Assembly (NCBI GenBank): GCA_947501215.1
Contig: CANMUS010000006.1
Coordinates: forward strand, 62,001-126,000
From: an uncultured Erythrobacter sp.
Lineage (GTDB): Bacteria > Pseudomonadota > Alphaproteobacteria > Sphingomonadales > Sphingomonadaceae
Direction of reading: 5' to 3'
DNA length: 64,000 bases
In this document: positions 48,267 through 57,113 of the stretch, piece after piece
How positions within the stretch are numbered: position 1 is the first letter of the stretch
Layout: the number at the start of each line of letters is the position of its first letter
Made by a program: the position numbers and the translations under genes
The notes under the pieces: model-generated
Told to the model about the DNA's origin: nothing
The model's input: only the letters and a program-made list of their open reading frames with translations
The model's database searches: none

Positions 48267-49625
48267 CTAGTTTCTATCTTTGGTCAGCGCGCTGTCGTGC
48301 TGGAGGCTGACCCAGCCATAGGCGAAGACGATGGCGCATAGCGCCACGATGAGGCCGAAGCCGAGCCAGTCGGAGTGGCCGTAAAGCCAGACGCCTAGCG
48401 CAGGAGCATAGATGAAGCTCGCGCCTGCAACCGAGGCGGTCACGCCGGAAGCCTGCCCTTGCTCGGCGCGCGTCACGGCAAGCGATGTGCCGGCAGTCGT
48501 CCCCGGCCGGAACAGGCCGAAGCCGAGCGAGGCGATGGCATAGGCCAGCGCGATCGAATGGAGATCGTCCGCCACGCCGAGGAAGGCGACCCCGAAAGCG
48601 GCCACTGCAATGCCGGACAGCGTGGCGGCGCGAGGGCCGAGATCGAATCGCGGGATCAGGCCCCATTGCGCGAGCAAGGTCGCGATCGCTCCTGCCATCA
48701 ACACCAGCCCAACAGGCCCGGCACCTTCTGCCGGCGTGTCCCGAAGGCCGAGGCGATCGAGCACGAGGAAGCCCGAGATACCCAGCACCATCGCCTGCGC
48801 ATGCCCGCCGAGCAGGCCGGCTATGACCCAAGGCCGCAACCGCGTTTCGAACCAGCGCAGTTTGTGCGGTTCGACGGCGTCTTCGTCCTCGTCTTCGTCG
48901 TCGCTGCCGGAGACTTCCGATGTCGGGCTGCCGGAATAGGGTGCGTCATAGGCCTTGCCGCGCGCGGGGTACTGCGGCGTGTCGTTCGGCAGTCGCAGGC
49001 GCAAGGCGACTAGCGCGAGGATGCCGATCACAGAAAAGATCAGGAACGGGCCGGTTAGCCCGACGAAGGGCAACACCATCAGCGGGGCCAGCGCGGGGCC
49101 GATCACCGTGCCGAGGCCGAAGCTGGAGGCGATCAGCGAGAGCGCCTGCGTGCGCTCGGATCGCGGAGTGCGCGCGGCGACATAGGCTTGCACCGCAGGC
49201 GGCGCGGCGCTGCCGAAGCCACCGTAAAGGCTCCGTGCGACGGCAAACAGCAGCAGTGCCCAGAAGGCCGTGAGATAGCCCGAGAGGCCGAGCCACAGCA
49301 TCGCGCCGCACAGCGAGAAGCTGGCGATGAAGCCGGTCAGCCCCAACGCCATCATCGCCTTGCGCCCACGCCGGTCGGACCGCTCCGCCCAGAACGGCGC
49401 GCAGATCACCCAGAGCAACGCCGACCAGCTGTAGGCGAGGCTGATCCACACATCGTCGATCTGCAGCGCCGTGCCGATCGAGGGCATGACGGATTGCATC
49501 GCCGTATTGCCCGCTGCCGTCACCAGCATGACGGTGAATAGCAGCGTCATCCGCTCGCGCGAGATGGCCCGCGGCATGGCGGGCTTGGCGGGCGCTACGG
49601 ATTTGGCGGGATCGACATCGGCCAT
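48267..49625 (-). CDS. MFS transporter
   Basis: 452-residue inner membrane transporter of the major facilitator superfamily with twelve helices. The motif-A-like loop between helices 2 and 3 reads AERSDRRGRKAMMALG (about residues 80-95). The central cytoplasmic loop is unusually acidic (SGSDDEDEDEDAVEPHK, about 240-256). PALAPLMVLPF and ASSFGLGTVIGPALAP resemble drug/proton antiporter motif C. Export of a drug or metabolite is likely, but the substrate is unknown. The gene stands alone. Confidence 0.88.
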   Translation of the reverse strand: MADVDPAKSVAPAKPAMPRAISRERMTLLFTVMLVTAAGNTAMQSVMPSIGTALQIDDVWISLAYSWSALLWVICAPFWAERSDRRGRKAMMALGLTGFIASFSLCGAMLWLGLSGYLTAFWALLLFAVARSLYGGFGSAAPPAVQAYVAARTPRSERTQALSLIASSFGLGTVIGPALAPLMVLPFVGLTGPFLIFSVIGILALVALRLRLPNDTPQYPARGKAYDAPYSGSPTSEVSGSDDEDEDEDAVEPHKLRWFETRLRPWVIAGLLGGHAQAMVLGISGFLVLDRLGLRDTPAEGAGPVGLVLMAGAIATLLAQWGLIPRFDLGPRAATLSGIAVAAFGVAFLGVADDLHSIALAYAIASLGFGLFRPGTTAGTSLAVTRAEQGQASGVTASVAGASFIYAPALGVWLYGHSDWLGFGLIVALCAIVFAYGWVSLQHDSALTKDRN

Positions 49626-49739
49626 GAATGTGCTGCGCTAGGCCCAGTCTCGCCAGCTTGCAACGGGACATGCGCTTGCAATGCCATTCCTGCGCTGCCA
49701 GAGCCGGGGATGTGTTTTAGAGGTCGCTAAGGAAGTCAA

Positions 49740-50375
49740 TTGTCGTCCGATAACAGTGTAGGCGCAATCCACCGCCCGTCGCTCCGCCGGAAAGCCGCGC
49801 GCTTCTTCGGGCAGTTCGGCGTGTTCTTCCGCGGATTCCTCGAAGAACCGAAGATGGTCGGCTCGATCATCCCTTCCTCGCGATTTACCATCGCCAAGAT
49901 GCTCGCCCCGGTGAAATGGGACGAATGCAAAGTTTTCGTCGAATACGGGCCCGGCGTCGGCACCTTCTGCCAGCCGGTGCTGGACCGATTGCCGCGCGAC
50001 GGCATCCTGATCGTGATCGATACCAACCCGCTCTATATCGACTATCTCAAGAAGCATTTTCGCGACAGCCGCTTTCACGCGGTCCACGGCTCGGCTGCCG
50101 ATGTCGAGGATATCGTCAAGGCGCACGGCGCGGACCACGCCGATTACGTGCTGTCCGGCCTGCCGTTCTCGACCCTGCCGGATGGCGTAGGACCGGCGAT
50201 CGCCGAGGCGACCTATCGCATCATCCGGCCCGGCGGGGCCTTCCTGGTCTACCAGTTCTCCGGCAAGGCGCGCGATTACATGGCCAAGCATTTCGAGCGG
50301 ATCGAGAGCGGGTTCGAGCCGCTGAACGTGCTGCCCTGCCAGCTGTTCTGGGGCTGGAAAGAACCGAAGGGCTAA
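49740..50375 (+). CDS. SAM-dependent methyltransferase, phospholipid N-methyltransferase (PmtA)-like
   Basis: 211 residues. Motif I of the Rossmann-type methyltransferase fold is VEYGPGVGTF (about 67-76), with the acidic motif II IVIDTNPLYIDYL and the post-motif segment VLSGLPFSTLP. An N-terminal basic amphipathic stretch (RRKAARFFGQFGVFFRGFLE) could bind membranes, as in PmtA, which methylates phosphatidylethanolamine. It begins with TTG at 49740, with AAGGAA 6 nt upstream. An rRNA adenine dimethylase-like misannotation is common for this group. Function inferred from motif style and length. Confidence 0.78.
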   Translation: MSSDNSVGAIHRPSLRRKAARFFGQFGVFFRGFLEEPKMVGSIIPSSRFTIAKMLAPVKWDECKVFVEYGPGVGTFCQPVLDRLPRDGILIVIDTNPLYIDYLKKHFRDSRFHAVHGSAADVEDIVKAHGADHADYVLSGLPFSTLPDGVGPAIAEATYRIIRPGGAFLVYQFSGKARDYMAKHFERIESGFEPLNVLPCQLFWGWKEPKG

Positions 50376-50382
50376 TCAGCGC

Positions 50383-51210
50383 TCAGGCGGTCGGCGGCAC
50401 GCTCGGCCCGGAGCGCTCCAGCCGCCGGAACTGACGATGCACTGCGGCGAGCACACTGGTGGTCAGCACGACAATCGCCGTCACGGCTGCTGCCGTTGCG
50501 ATGGAATTGCCGATCTCCGCCACGGTAGGCCCGCCGATGGACAGCACCAGTCCGACCACCAGCAGCGCCACGAGCAGCGCGACGAATGCGCCGACGGCAA
50601 GCAGCAAGTAGAAAGCCAGCAGGCGCCCACCCTGTCCCTTGGTCATCGCCCACGATCCGGTCAGCGCGCGGATCGGGTTCTTCTCCCCGTCGACCGCCAC
50701 GAGCGGCAAGACAAGCGACAGCCGGGTGAACAGGTAGAGGGCGAGCCCGAAAGCGAACAGCGTTGCGACGAATGCGAGCGCGCCGAGCCCGGTCAGGCTG
50801 GCTAGCGAGACGATCAGCAGCACGATGAAGTTGATCGCGAGCGACTGGAGGATCAGGGCCAGCCATGCGGGGAGGATTGCCTTGCCGCCGATCCCGATAG
50901 CCTCGCCGACGGTCGGGCTCGCGCGGCGGCCGATCAACGCGAGCATCGATAGCTGGCCGATGGTGGCCACCACCGCGATGATCGCGAAGATCCACCAGGT
51001 CTTGGCGTAAAACGCATTCATCGCCTGCATCGCCATCTCGAAGCTCGCCCCATCGGGCAGGTCCGGACGCTCCGCCACGGCGGGCAGCAACAGCATCGCC
51101 ACCGCGTAGGGCAGGAACACGAAGATGCCGGAGATCGCGAAGAGCAGCCCCGAGTTTTCGCGGGCGAGGCGCACGGCATCGCGCCATGCGGTGTCGAGGT
51201 CGAATTTCAT
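50383..51210 (-). CDS. Polytopic membrane protein, glycerophosphodiesterase membrane-domain-like, function unknown
   Basis: 275 residues with six hydrophobic segments. The opening [20 protein letters not shown] is amphipathic and followed by long hydrophobic helices. The loop [25 protein letters not shown] between helices resembles the SW(x)LTKG-type motif of the glycerophosphoryl diester phosphodiesterase membrane domain family, which has no proven activity. AGGGA stands about 5 nt before the ATG at 51210. It is divergent from lipB (57 bp) and convergent with the methyltransferase gene (7 bp). Confidence 0.7.
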   Translation of the reverse strand: MKFDLDTAWRDAVRLARENSGLLFAISGIFVFLPYAVAMLLLPAVAERPDLPDGASFEMAMQAMNAFYAKTWWIFAIIAVVATIGQLSMLALIGRRASPTVGEAIGIGGKAILPAWLALILQSLAINFIVLLIVSLASLTGLGALAFVATLFAFGLALYLFTRLSLVLPLVAVDGEKNPIRALTGSWAMTKGQGGRLLAFYLLLAVGAFVALLVALLVVGLVLSIGGPTVAEIGNSIATAAAVTAIVVLTTSVLAAVHRQFRRLERSGPSVPPTA

Positions 51211-51267
51211 GCGATCCCTTGTCATCGCCTCTTGATAAGCGCGTCGGCAGTCGCCACGCAATCGCCG

Positions 51268-51939
51268 ATGTCCCAATCGCCCCCCGAAACCGTCGAATGG
51301 CGTGCCGAAAGCGGCCAAATCGCCTATCGCGATGCACTCGCGGTGATGGACAAGCGCAATCGCGCCATCGGCGAAGGCGAGGCGAGCGAACTGGTCTGGC
51401 TGCTCGAACACCCGCCGGTCTACACGGCAGGGACCAGCGCCGACGGCGCGGAACTGCTGGATCCACGTTTCGAAGTGGTCGAGGCCGGGCGTGGCGGGCG
51501 CTACACCTATCACGGGCCGGGCCAGCGGATCGGCTATGTCTTGCTCGATCTGAAAGAGCGCGGGCGCGACGTGCGCTGCTTCGTCCATTCGCTGGAAGGC
51601 TGGGTGATCGCGACGCTCGGCGACATCGGTGTCGAAAGCTGGCGCGCGGACGGCCGCATCGGCATCTGGACGCGCGACATCGACGGGCGCGAGGCGAAGA
51701 TCGGCGCAATCGGCGTGCGCGTGCGGCGCTGGGTGACGATGCACGGCTTCTCGGTCAATCTCGCGCCGGACCTCACGCATTTCACCGGCATCGTTCCTTG
51801 CGGGATCGACGAATTCGGCGTCACCAGCCTGCAAAGGCTCGGGATCGAGCTTGCGCCGGAGGCCTTCGATGCGGCATTGCATGCGCGGCTGGGCGATTTT
51901 CTCGCCGCGCTGGATGGAAAGGACTGTGCGCTCCCATGA
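51268..51939 (+). CDS. lipB: Lipoyl(octanoyl) transferase LipB
   Basis: 223 residues. It transfers octanoyl from acyl carrier protein to lipoyl domains of 2-oxoacid dehydrogenases and the glycine cleavage H protein. The signature [16 protein letters not shown] (about 75-90) contains His 82, the catalytic Lys 144 lies in [10 protein letters not shown], and the acyl-thioester Cys 178 in GIVPCGI. The start at 51268 ([11 protein letters not shown]) is preferred over an in-frame ATG 36 nt upstream because it gives the usual N-terminus. The downstream lipoprotein gene overlaps its stop (ATGA). lipA is not in the window. Confidence 0.95.
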   Translation: MSQSPPETVEWRAESGQIAYRDALAVMDKRNRAIGEGEASELVWLLEHPPVYTAGTSADGAELLDPRFEVVEAGRGGRYTYHGPGQRIGYVLLDLKERGRDVRCFVHSLEGWVIATLGDIGVESWRADGRIGIWTRDIDGREAKIGAIGVRVRRWVTMHGFSVNLAPDLTHFTGIVPCGIDEFGVTSLQRLGIELAPEAFDAALHARLGDFLAALDGKDCALP

Positions 51940-52256
51940 CCCGAGGTTTTCCGCTTGCCCTTGTGTGCGCGCTCGGATTGGCCGCATGTGGCGACGATGC
52001 CGCCGAAGCTCCGGCCGAAGGCGACGAGCGCGGTGCACGCGGCGAGGTGCTGGGCGGCACGATCAGCGACGACATGATCCCGCTCGACCAGTTGCAATCG
52101 CAATCCGCGCCGCAAAACCCGGGTCCGGACAGTGGCGATGGTTCGGACGCTGGTGGCTCGCAGGAACCGGCAACCGAAGCGCCAAGCGAAAGCGCGGCGG
52201 AAGCAGAAGCCCCCGCCGCGCCTGAGGAGTCCGAAGAAGAACCCGCTGAAGAATAG
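51936..52256 (+). CDS. Small acidic lipoprotein, function unknown
   Basis: 106 residues. A lipoprotein signal peptide ([18 protein letters not shown]) has the lipobox LAAC with Cys 18. The mature part is almost wholly Ala, Glu, Pro, Ser and Gly, very acidic, probably unstructured, and ends EEPAEE. The ATG overlaps the lipB stop as ATGA, so it is translationally coupled to lipB. No known domain. Inner or outer membrane location is open. Confidence 0.75.
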   Translation: MTRGFPLALVCALGLAACGDDAAEAPAEGDERGARGEVLGGTISDDMIPLDQLQSQSAPQNPGPDSGDGSDAGGSQEPATEAPSESAAEAEAPAAPEESEEEPAEE

Positions 52257-52259
52257 GCG

Positions 52260-53366
52260 TTATTCCGCCGCTTCGGCCCCGGCCAGCGTCGGATAATCGA
52301 CATAGCCTTCCGGTCCCTGGCCGTACCAGCTGCGCGGCACATCGACATTCGGTGCGATCTCGGCCCCGATGCTGAAGCGTTCGGGCAGGTCGGGGTTGGA
52401 GATAAAATCGCGGCCCCAGCTGACGGCATCGGCGCGTCCGGCGTCGATATCGGCCACTGCCTCTTCGGGCGAATAGTCGCTGTTGAGCACCAGCGGGCCC
52501 GTGTAGAGCTGGCGGATGAGCGGGCTCTGCTTCGGCACTTCGGTCGAACCGAAGGTCCCGTCAGGTCCCGGCTCGCGCAGTTCGACAAAGGCGAGGCCCA
52601 ATTCTTCGCAGACCTTGGCCGCTTCACCGAAGGTCGTCGCCGGATCGCTGTCGTCGCAGCCTTGCGTTTCGCCATTGGGCGACAGGCGCACGCCCACGCG
52701 GTCCGCGCCCCACACATCGACCAGCGCGGTCAGCACTTCCTTCAAGAAACGCGCGCGGTTTTCGGCACTGCCGCCATACTCGTCTTCGCGCAGGTTGGTG
52801 CTATCGCGCAGGAACTGGTCCACCAGATAGCCATTCGCGCCGTGCAGTTGAACGCCGTCGAAGCCCGCCTTCTTCGCGTTCTCCGCGGCGTGGCGATAAT
52901 CCTCGACGATGCGCTTGATGTCGTCGGTCGTCGCCTCGCGCGCCTGCTCGTAATCCTTGCGGCCTTCGAACGTATGCGCATGGCCCGGCGCGGTGGTCGC
53001 GCTGGCGGAGACCGGCGGATTGCCGCCCAGGAACAGCGGGTGGACGAGGCGGCCCATGTGCCACATCTGCAACACGATCAGCCCGCCTTCGGCATGGACT
53101 GCATCGGTCACCAGTTTCCAGCCTTCGACCTGTCCGTCGCTCCAGATACCAGGCGCGGCCGGCCAGCCGAGGCCTTCCACGCTGATGCCGGTTGCTTCGG
53201 AGATGATCAGCCCCGCGCCAGCGCGCTGGCGGTAATAGGTCGCCATCATTTCATTGGGGACCGATCCGGGCTGGGTCGAGCGGCCGCGAGTTAGCGGGGC
53301 CATGAAGATGCGGTTCTTTGCCTTCAGACTGCCCATGGTCAGCGGCTGGAAGAGTGTTTCGTGCAT
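52260..53366 (-). CDS. Old Yellow Enzyme family NADH:flavin oxidoreductase (alkene reductase)
   Basis: 368-residue FMN protein with a TIM barrel. It starts LFQPLTMGSLKAKNRIFMAP, has MAPLTRGRS (Thr at the FMN), VLQMWHMGRL, then FDGVQLHGANGYLVDQFLRD (about 175-194; His-Gly-Ala-Asn of the substrate-binding pair) and DEYGGSAENRARF, all classical OYE/NemA signatures. It reduces activated C=C bonds or nitro groups with NAD(P)H. The start at 53366 gives the standard N-terminus. The gene ends 3 bp from the convergent lipoprotein gene and is divergent from the EamA transporter. Confidence 0.94.
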   Translation of the reverse strand: MHETLFQPLTMGSLKAKNRIFMAPLTRGRSTQPGSVPNEMMATYYRQRAGAGLIISEATGISVEGLGWPAAPGIWSDGQVEGWKLVTDAVHAEGGLIVLQMWHMGRLVHPLFLGGNPPVSASATTAPGHAHTFEGRKDYEQAREATTDDIKRIVEDYRHAAENAKKAGFDGVQLHGANGYLVDQFLRDSTNLREDEYGGSAENRARFLKEVLTALVDVWGADRVGVRLSPNGETQGCDDSDPATTFGEAAKVCEELGLAFVELREPGPDGTFGSTEVPKQSPLIRQLYTGPLVLNSDYSPEEAVADIDAGRADAVSWGRDFISNPDLPERFSIGAEIAPNVDVPRSWYGQGPEGYVDYPTLAGAEAAE

Positions 53367-53420
53367 GCGGCCAATTCCTTTTTTGCTGGCGCGTGATGGG
53401 CATTGAGCTAGGTCGCGGGC

Positions 53421-54329
53421 ATGGAGCGCGCAACCGTCACGGCGGACAAGAATGGCTATCAGCCCAGCGCATGGCACTTTGCGGCGCTGATCGCGGGCAA
53501 CGCCGCGCTGGCCCTGGGGCCCTGGCTGGTGCGGCTGGCCGATACCGGACCGGTTTCCGCTGCATTCTGGCGGCTCGTGCTGGCGCTTCCGCTGATGGCC
53601 CTGCTCGCATGGCGCGCCCGCGGGAAGGCTCCGCTGGACTGGCGCTTGGCCGCGCTGTGCCTGGTGGCGGGCGCATTCTTCGCCATCGATCTCGCCAGCT
53701 GGCATATCGGCATAGAGCAGACCCGGCTCGCCAATGCGACGCTGTTCGGCAATTCGGGCAGCGTCATCCTGATGGTCTGGGGGCTAGTGGCTGCCCGCCG
53801 CGCGCCTTCGGGGCGCGAAGGGGCTGGCGTGCTTGCTGCGCTGGTTGGTGCCGCGATTTTGCTCGGGCGCAGTCTCGAGATTTCGACGGCGACTTTCGTC
53901 GGCGATCTGTTCTGTCTTGCCGCCGGCATTTTCTACGCTTTCTACCTGCTGCCCGCACAGACGGCGCGGGCGACGCTGAACCCGTGGCTGGTGCTCGTGC
54001 TGGTCGGCCTTGCCGCATCCCCGCTGCTGCTGGGCATGGCCGTGCTGGCAGGCGAGCCGATCCTGCCGGGACCGGCGGGCTGGACGCCGGTATTGCTGCT
54101 GGCCTTTTCCAGCCAGATCGTCGGGCAAGGGCTACTAGTATTCTCGCTTCGCCATTTCCCGCCGCTTATTATCGGCATGGCCCTGCTGACCCAGCCGGCG
54201 CTGGCAGGGCTGGTCGGCTGGCTCGCGTTTGGCGAGTTGCTCGTGCCGCTGGACATACTCGGCATGGCACTTGTCGGCGCCGCGCTGGTGCTCGCGAAAA
54301 CGCCCGCGAAGGTCGGGCAGGTGCGCTAG
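53421..54329 (+). CDS. EamA family (DMT superfamily) transporter
   Basis: 302 residues, ten predicted helices in two EamA repeats (about 13-140 and 155-290). The first ends with a helix after GREGAGVLAALVGAAILLGRSL, the second holds SQIVGQGLLVFSLRHFPPLI and the closing LVGWLAFGELLVPLDILGMA, standard for the RhaT/EamA group. It probably exports or imports a small metabolite. The ATG at 53421 lacks an obvious ribosome binding site. It ends 4 bp from the convergent DUF2254 gene. Confidence 0.88.
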   Translation: MERATVTADKNGYQPSAWHFAALIAGNAALALGPWLVRLADTGPVSAAFWRLVLALPLMALLAWRARGKAPLDWRLAALCLVAGAFFAIDLASWHIGIEQTRLANATLFGNSGSVILMVWGLVAARRAPSGREGAGVLAALVGAAILLGRSLEISTATFVGDLFCLAAGIFYAFYLLPAQTARATLNPWLVLVLVGLAASPLLLGMAVLAGEPILPGPAGWTPVLLLAFSSQIVGQGLLVFSLRHFPPLIIGMALLTQPALAGLVGWLAFGELLVPLDILGMALVGAALVLAKTPAKVGQVR

Positions 54330-54333
54330 CCGC

Positions 54334-55650
54334 TTACCAGAAGGTCTTGTTGAACTCGGTCACGTGAGTTTCGAACCGTTCGAGGTCCGGGCCGGCGAGC
54401 GCCAGTCGCGCCTGCGCCGCAAGCCGCTCCGCCTCCTGCTTGAGCAGGGCCTGCCGTCCTTCGTCGCCGATCGGCACAGCGGCGTGGGCAAGCGTATCCA
54501 GCATGACCTCCGCCGCCAGCGGCGACGTCGCCACGCCGCTGCGGATCGCGCCGAAGCCGCGCTTTACGTAGTGCGCGAAATCGTCGGGCAGGGGGATGAC
54601 AGGACACCCATCCTCATCGTCGCCGCAGATATGCTTGAGCAGGTCCCGCCGCCCGATCTCGGCAGTTGCCGCGCCGAGCCAGTGCAGCGCGGTGATGGCG
54701 GTGAACGGATCGTTGATGCCGGGCGATAATGCGCGCAGGCCGATCTCGACCAGCTCGTCGATCAGGAACTGCGGATCCTGCTCCGGCGTGCGCGTAGCGC
54801 CAAGCGTGAAGCTTTCGCGGACACGGTCCTCGACCTTGTCCGGGTCGCAGCCGTCGACTTCTACCAACACCATCTTGGGATGCACGAAGTCGCCAGTGCG
54901 GACCCTCAGCGAAAAAGTGCAGCCTGAGTCTTTCCCGATGGCCGCAAGATCGGAGAAATCGATCATCTGTACATAGCCGGTTTTCCAAGCCTCCAGCGGT
55001 TCGCCGCCCTTCGGCTCGACGGGATCGGTAAACTCGTCTTCGACCGGGTAGGTATCCTTGATGGTTTCCAGCAGCCTCTCCCCGATCCCCTTCAGCACCT
55101 TGTTGATGCGAATGCTGGACGGGATGTGGTTGAGGAAGAAAACGAGCACCGCGACGCATAATGCCATCAAGACATAAGCGACCAGCAGCGACAGTTGCGG
55201 TGTGAAGCCGGGCAGGGCGGTGGCCCCGGCGGTTTCGATCGAGGCTGCTGTTTCGTCCTCGCCCCGCACCGCGCGCAGCACGATCAGCGCATAGACGAAG
55301 CTGCCGATGAAGGTCGCGAGGCTCAGCTGGTTGCCGCGATCTTCCATGAAATTGGTCAGCAGGCGCGGGCCGTAATTGCCGCTGGCATAGGCGACGGCGG
55401 CGATGGTGATGGAAAAGACGGTCGAGGCCACACCGATCATGCTGCCCGCCATCACGCTCAGCATGGTGGAGGCGCCATCGGGACGCGCCGGGATGATCCA
55501 GCTTATATCGTTCAGGAATTCGGCAAAACCCAGCCGGTCGATCGTGACCATCGCGAAGGCGAGGATCGCGGCGAGAATGGAAAACAGCGCCGGATAGAAC
55601 CAGTAATTGGCGTTCAGTCGCGACCAGAAAAAGCGGATCTCTGCAGTCAT
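54334..55650 (-). CDS. DUF2254 membrane protein (second of a tandem pair)
   Basis: 438 residues. It starts MTAEIRFFWSRLNANYWFYP. Four transmembrane helices lie in the first 245 residues, the second pair flanking a short loop, followed by a soluble C-terminal domain of about 190 residues carrying the DUF2254 hallmark GLRALSPGINDPFTAITA. The ATG at 55650 overlaps the stop of the preceding DUF2254 gene (ATGA). The family has no known function; its build suggests a mechanosensing or ion-conducting membrane complex only by analogy. Confidence 0.85.
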   Translation of the reverse strand: MTAEIRFFWSRLNANYWFYPALFSILAAILAFAMVTIDRLGFAEFLNDISWIIPARPDGASTMLSVMAGSMIGVASTVFSITIAAVAYASGNYGPRLLTNFMEDRGNQLSLATFIGSFVYALIVLRAVRGEDETAASIETAGATALPGFTPQLSLLVAYVLMALCVAVLVFFLNHIPSSIRINKVLKGIGERLLETIKDTYPVEDEFTDPVEPKGGEPLEAWKTGYVQMIDFSDLAAIGKDSGCTFSLRVRTGDFVHPKMVLVEVDGCDPDKVEDRVRESFTLGATRTPEQDPQFLIDELVEIGLRALSPGINDPFTAITALHWLGAATAEIGRRDLLKHICGDDEDGCPVIPLPDDFAHYVKRGFGAIRSGVATSPLAAEVMLDTLAHAAVPIGDEGRQALLKQEAERLAAQARLALAGPDLERFETHVTEFNKTFW

Positions 55651-56951
55651 TCGTGCCCTTCTGTGCCGGTCTGCTGCGCGAAACCTTTCGCGAAAGCCTC
55701 GCGAATGTCGTGGCGGTCTTTGTCGAACTGCGCAACGGCGACGGCATGGTCGCTGAGGTCTAGTGCCAGCTGGCGCAGCATATCGACGAGGCCACCGCTT
55801 GCGCCGTCCGCCTCTTTCCGCTCGGCAATCCGCGCATAATTGTCGATCATGCGGACGCTGACCGATGGGTACTGGCAGGCAGCCTGCCGGAAAGCGCTGA
55901 GCGGGTCGGCGAACAGGCCGCGGAAATCCTGGCCGATGAGGATTAGCCAATCCTCGCCCTCCAGAGCGGGCACATGGTCATCGGATATATAGGTACTGGT
56001 CTGGCTCTCGATGATCGCGGCCAGCTTGTCGGCGCAGGTCAATGCCGTGTAGAAATCGTTGATCGCCGGCGACAGCGCGCGTGCGGCGATCTCGACGATT
56101 AGCCGGATGCGGAAGACGACGCCCTGGTTGTCCGACCGATAGGCTCCGATCGGGATAAGCCGATTGATATCGTGGCCGTCGAGCTCGGCTTCCGAGCTGA
56201 TGAGCTGCTCGCCCTTCATGACATGCTGTCCCGGCGCGACATGAACCATGACGCGTTTCTGCGAGCCGGAGAACGCCTTGCAAAAGCTCTGGATATCAAC
56301 GTCCTCGACATAGCCTTCGCGCGGTGCGTGGCAGCTATGTGCCAGATTGTCGCCGACAGGTTCGACACCCGTGAGGGACAGGCTGCGGTCCTCACAATCG
56401 TTCGCCAGCCTGTCGATCGAAGTGTCGACGAACATCGTGCGCGCAAGGTCGTGCAGCGACACCGCGAGCATCGCGACATTCACGGCCTGGAGGAACAGTA
56501 CCGTACCCACCAGCAGCAGCGGCGTATCCTCCAGCGAGGCCTCCGCATCGATCGACAGCATCGCGACGAGCGAGACGATGAGGCAGAATGATAGGCCCGC
56601 GATGCTCACTCGAACGAGGGGGCGCTCGACCCAGCGGTCGATCAGGCGCACGCCTAGATTGCCCGCTGCTAAACTCAGCACGATCAGCGTGATGGAGAAG
56701 TACAGTGTAATGAAAGCGGCGTTGATGCCAGCCGCAACGCCCACGAAATCCTTGGCCGTATCGGAGGTCTCGACCGTCGCCAGGTCGCGCGCCAACAGCC
56801 ATGCCGTGCCGCCTTCCCGGTCGAGCCAAAGAATGCCGAGGGCCACCGGAATGGCGCCGACCACGGCGCATACCGCCAGCAACCAGTAGTTCGCAAACAG
56901 GCGGTGGGCGATCCACCCCGGCAAGCCGGTCATCCGAGTTGGTCGAACCAA
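55647..56951 (-). CDS. DUF2254 membrane protein (first of a tandem pair)
   Basis: 434 residues with the same plan as its downstream neighbour: an N-terminal helix after ANYWLLAVCAV, three more helices up to about residue 170, and a soluble part with AARALSPAINDFYTALTCADKLA. The two are paralogs with low overall similarity and are translationally coupled, which suggests a hetero-oligomer. An in-frame ATG 18 nt downstream (MTGLPGW) is an alternative start. Its promoter region is shared with the divergent rhodopsin gene (56952-57113). Confidence 0.85.
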   Translation of the reverse strand: MVRPTRMTGLPGWIAHRLFANYWLLAVCAVVGAIPVALGILWLDREGGTAWLLARDLATVETSDTAKDFVGVAAGINAAFITLYFSITLIVLSLAAGNLGVRLIDRWVERPLVRVSIAGLSFCLIVSLVAMLSIDAEASLEDTPLLLVGTVLFLQAVNVAMLAVSLHDLARTMFVDTSIDRLANDCEDRSLSLTGVEPVGDNLAHSCHAPREGYVEDVDIQSFCKAFSGSQKRVMVHVAPGQHVMKGEQLISSEAELDGHDINRLIPIGAYRSDNQGVVFRIRLIVEIAARALSPAINDFYTALTCADKLAAIIESQTSTYISDDHVPALEGEDWLILIGQDFRGLFADPLSAFRQAACQYPSVSVRMIDNYARIAERKEADGASGGLVDMLRQLALDLSDHAVAVAQFDKDRHDIREAFAKGFAQQTGTEGHE

Positions 56952-57113
56952 ATTTCTACACCCTGAGGCGCCATCGAGAATAGACGGCAGATCGGGAACC
57001 TAACGTGCGGCCTTCCATTTCGTTGCCACGTCCGTTCGCTTCATCGAATGGCGGCTAATAAGGCGTCGCCGAGGGTGGAACGGACGGTGGACGCAGTCGA
57101 GAAAGGACTGCTT

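Noticed and set aside
48078-48341. Short frames across the 141-bp palindrome
   Set aside because: They are translations of the repeat itself on either strand, ending inside the MFS gene; no ribosome binding site.
57048-57050. Upstream ATG as the rhodopsin start
   Set aside because: It has no ribosome binding site, while AAAGGA stands correctly before 57114 and the helix A lead-in begins there.
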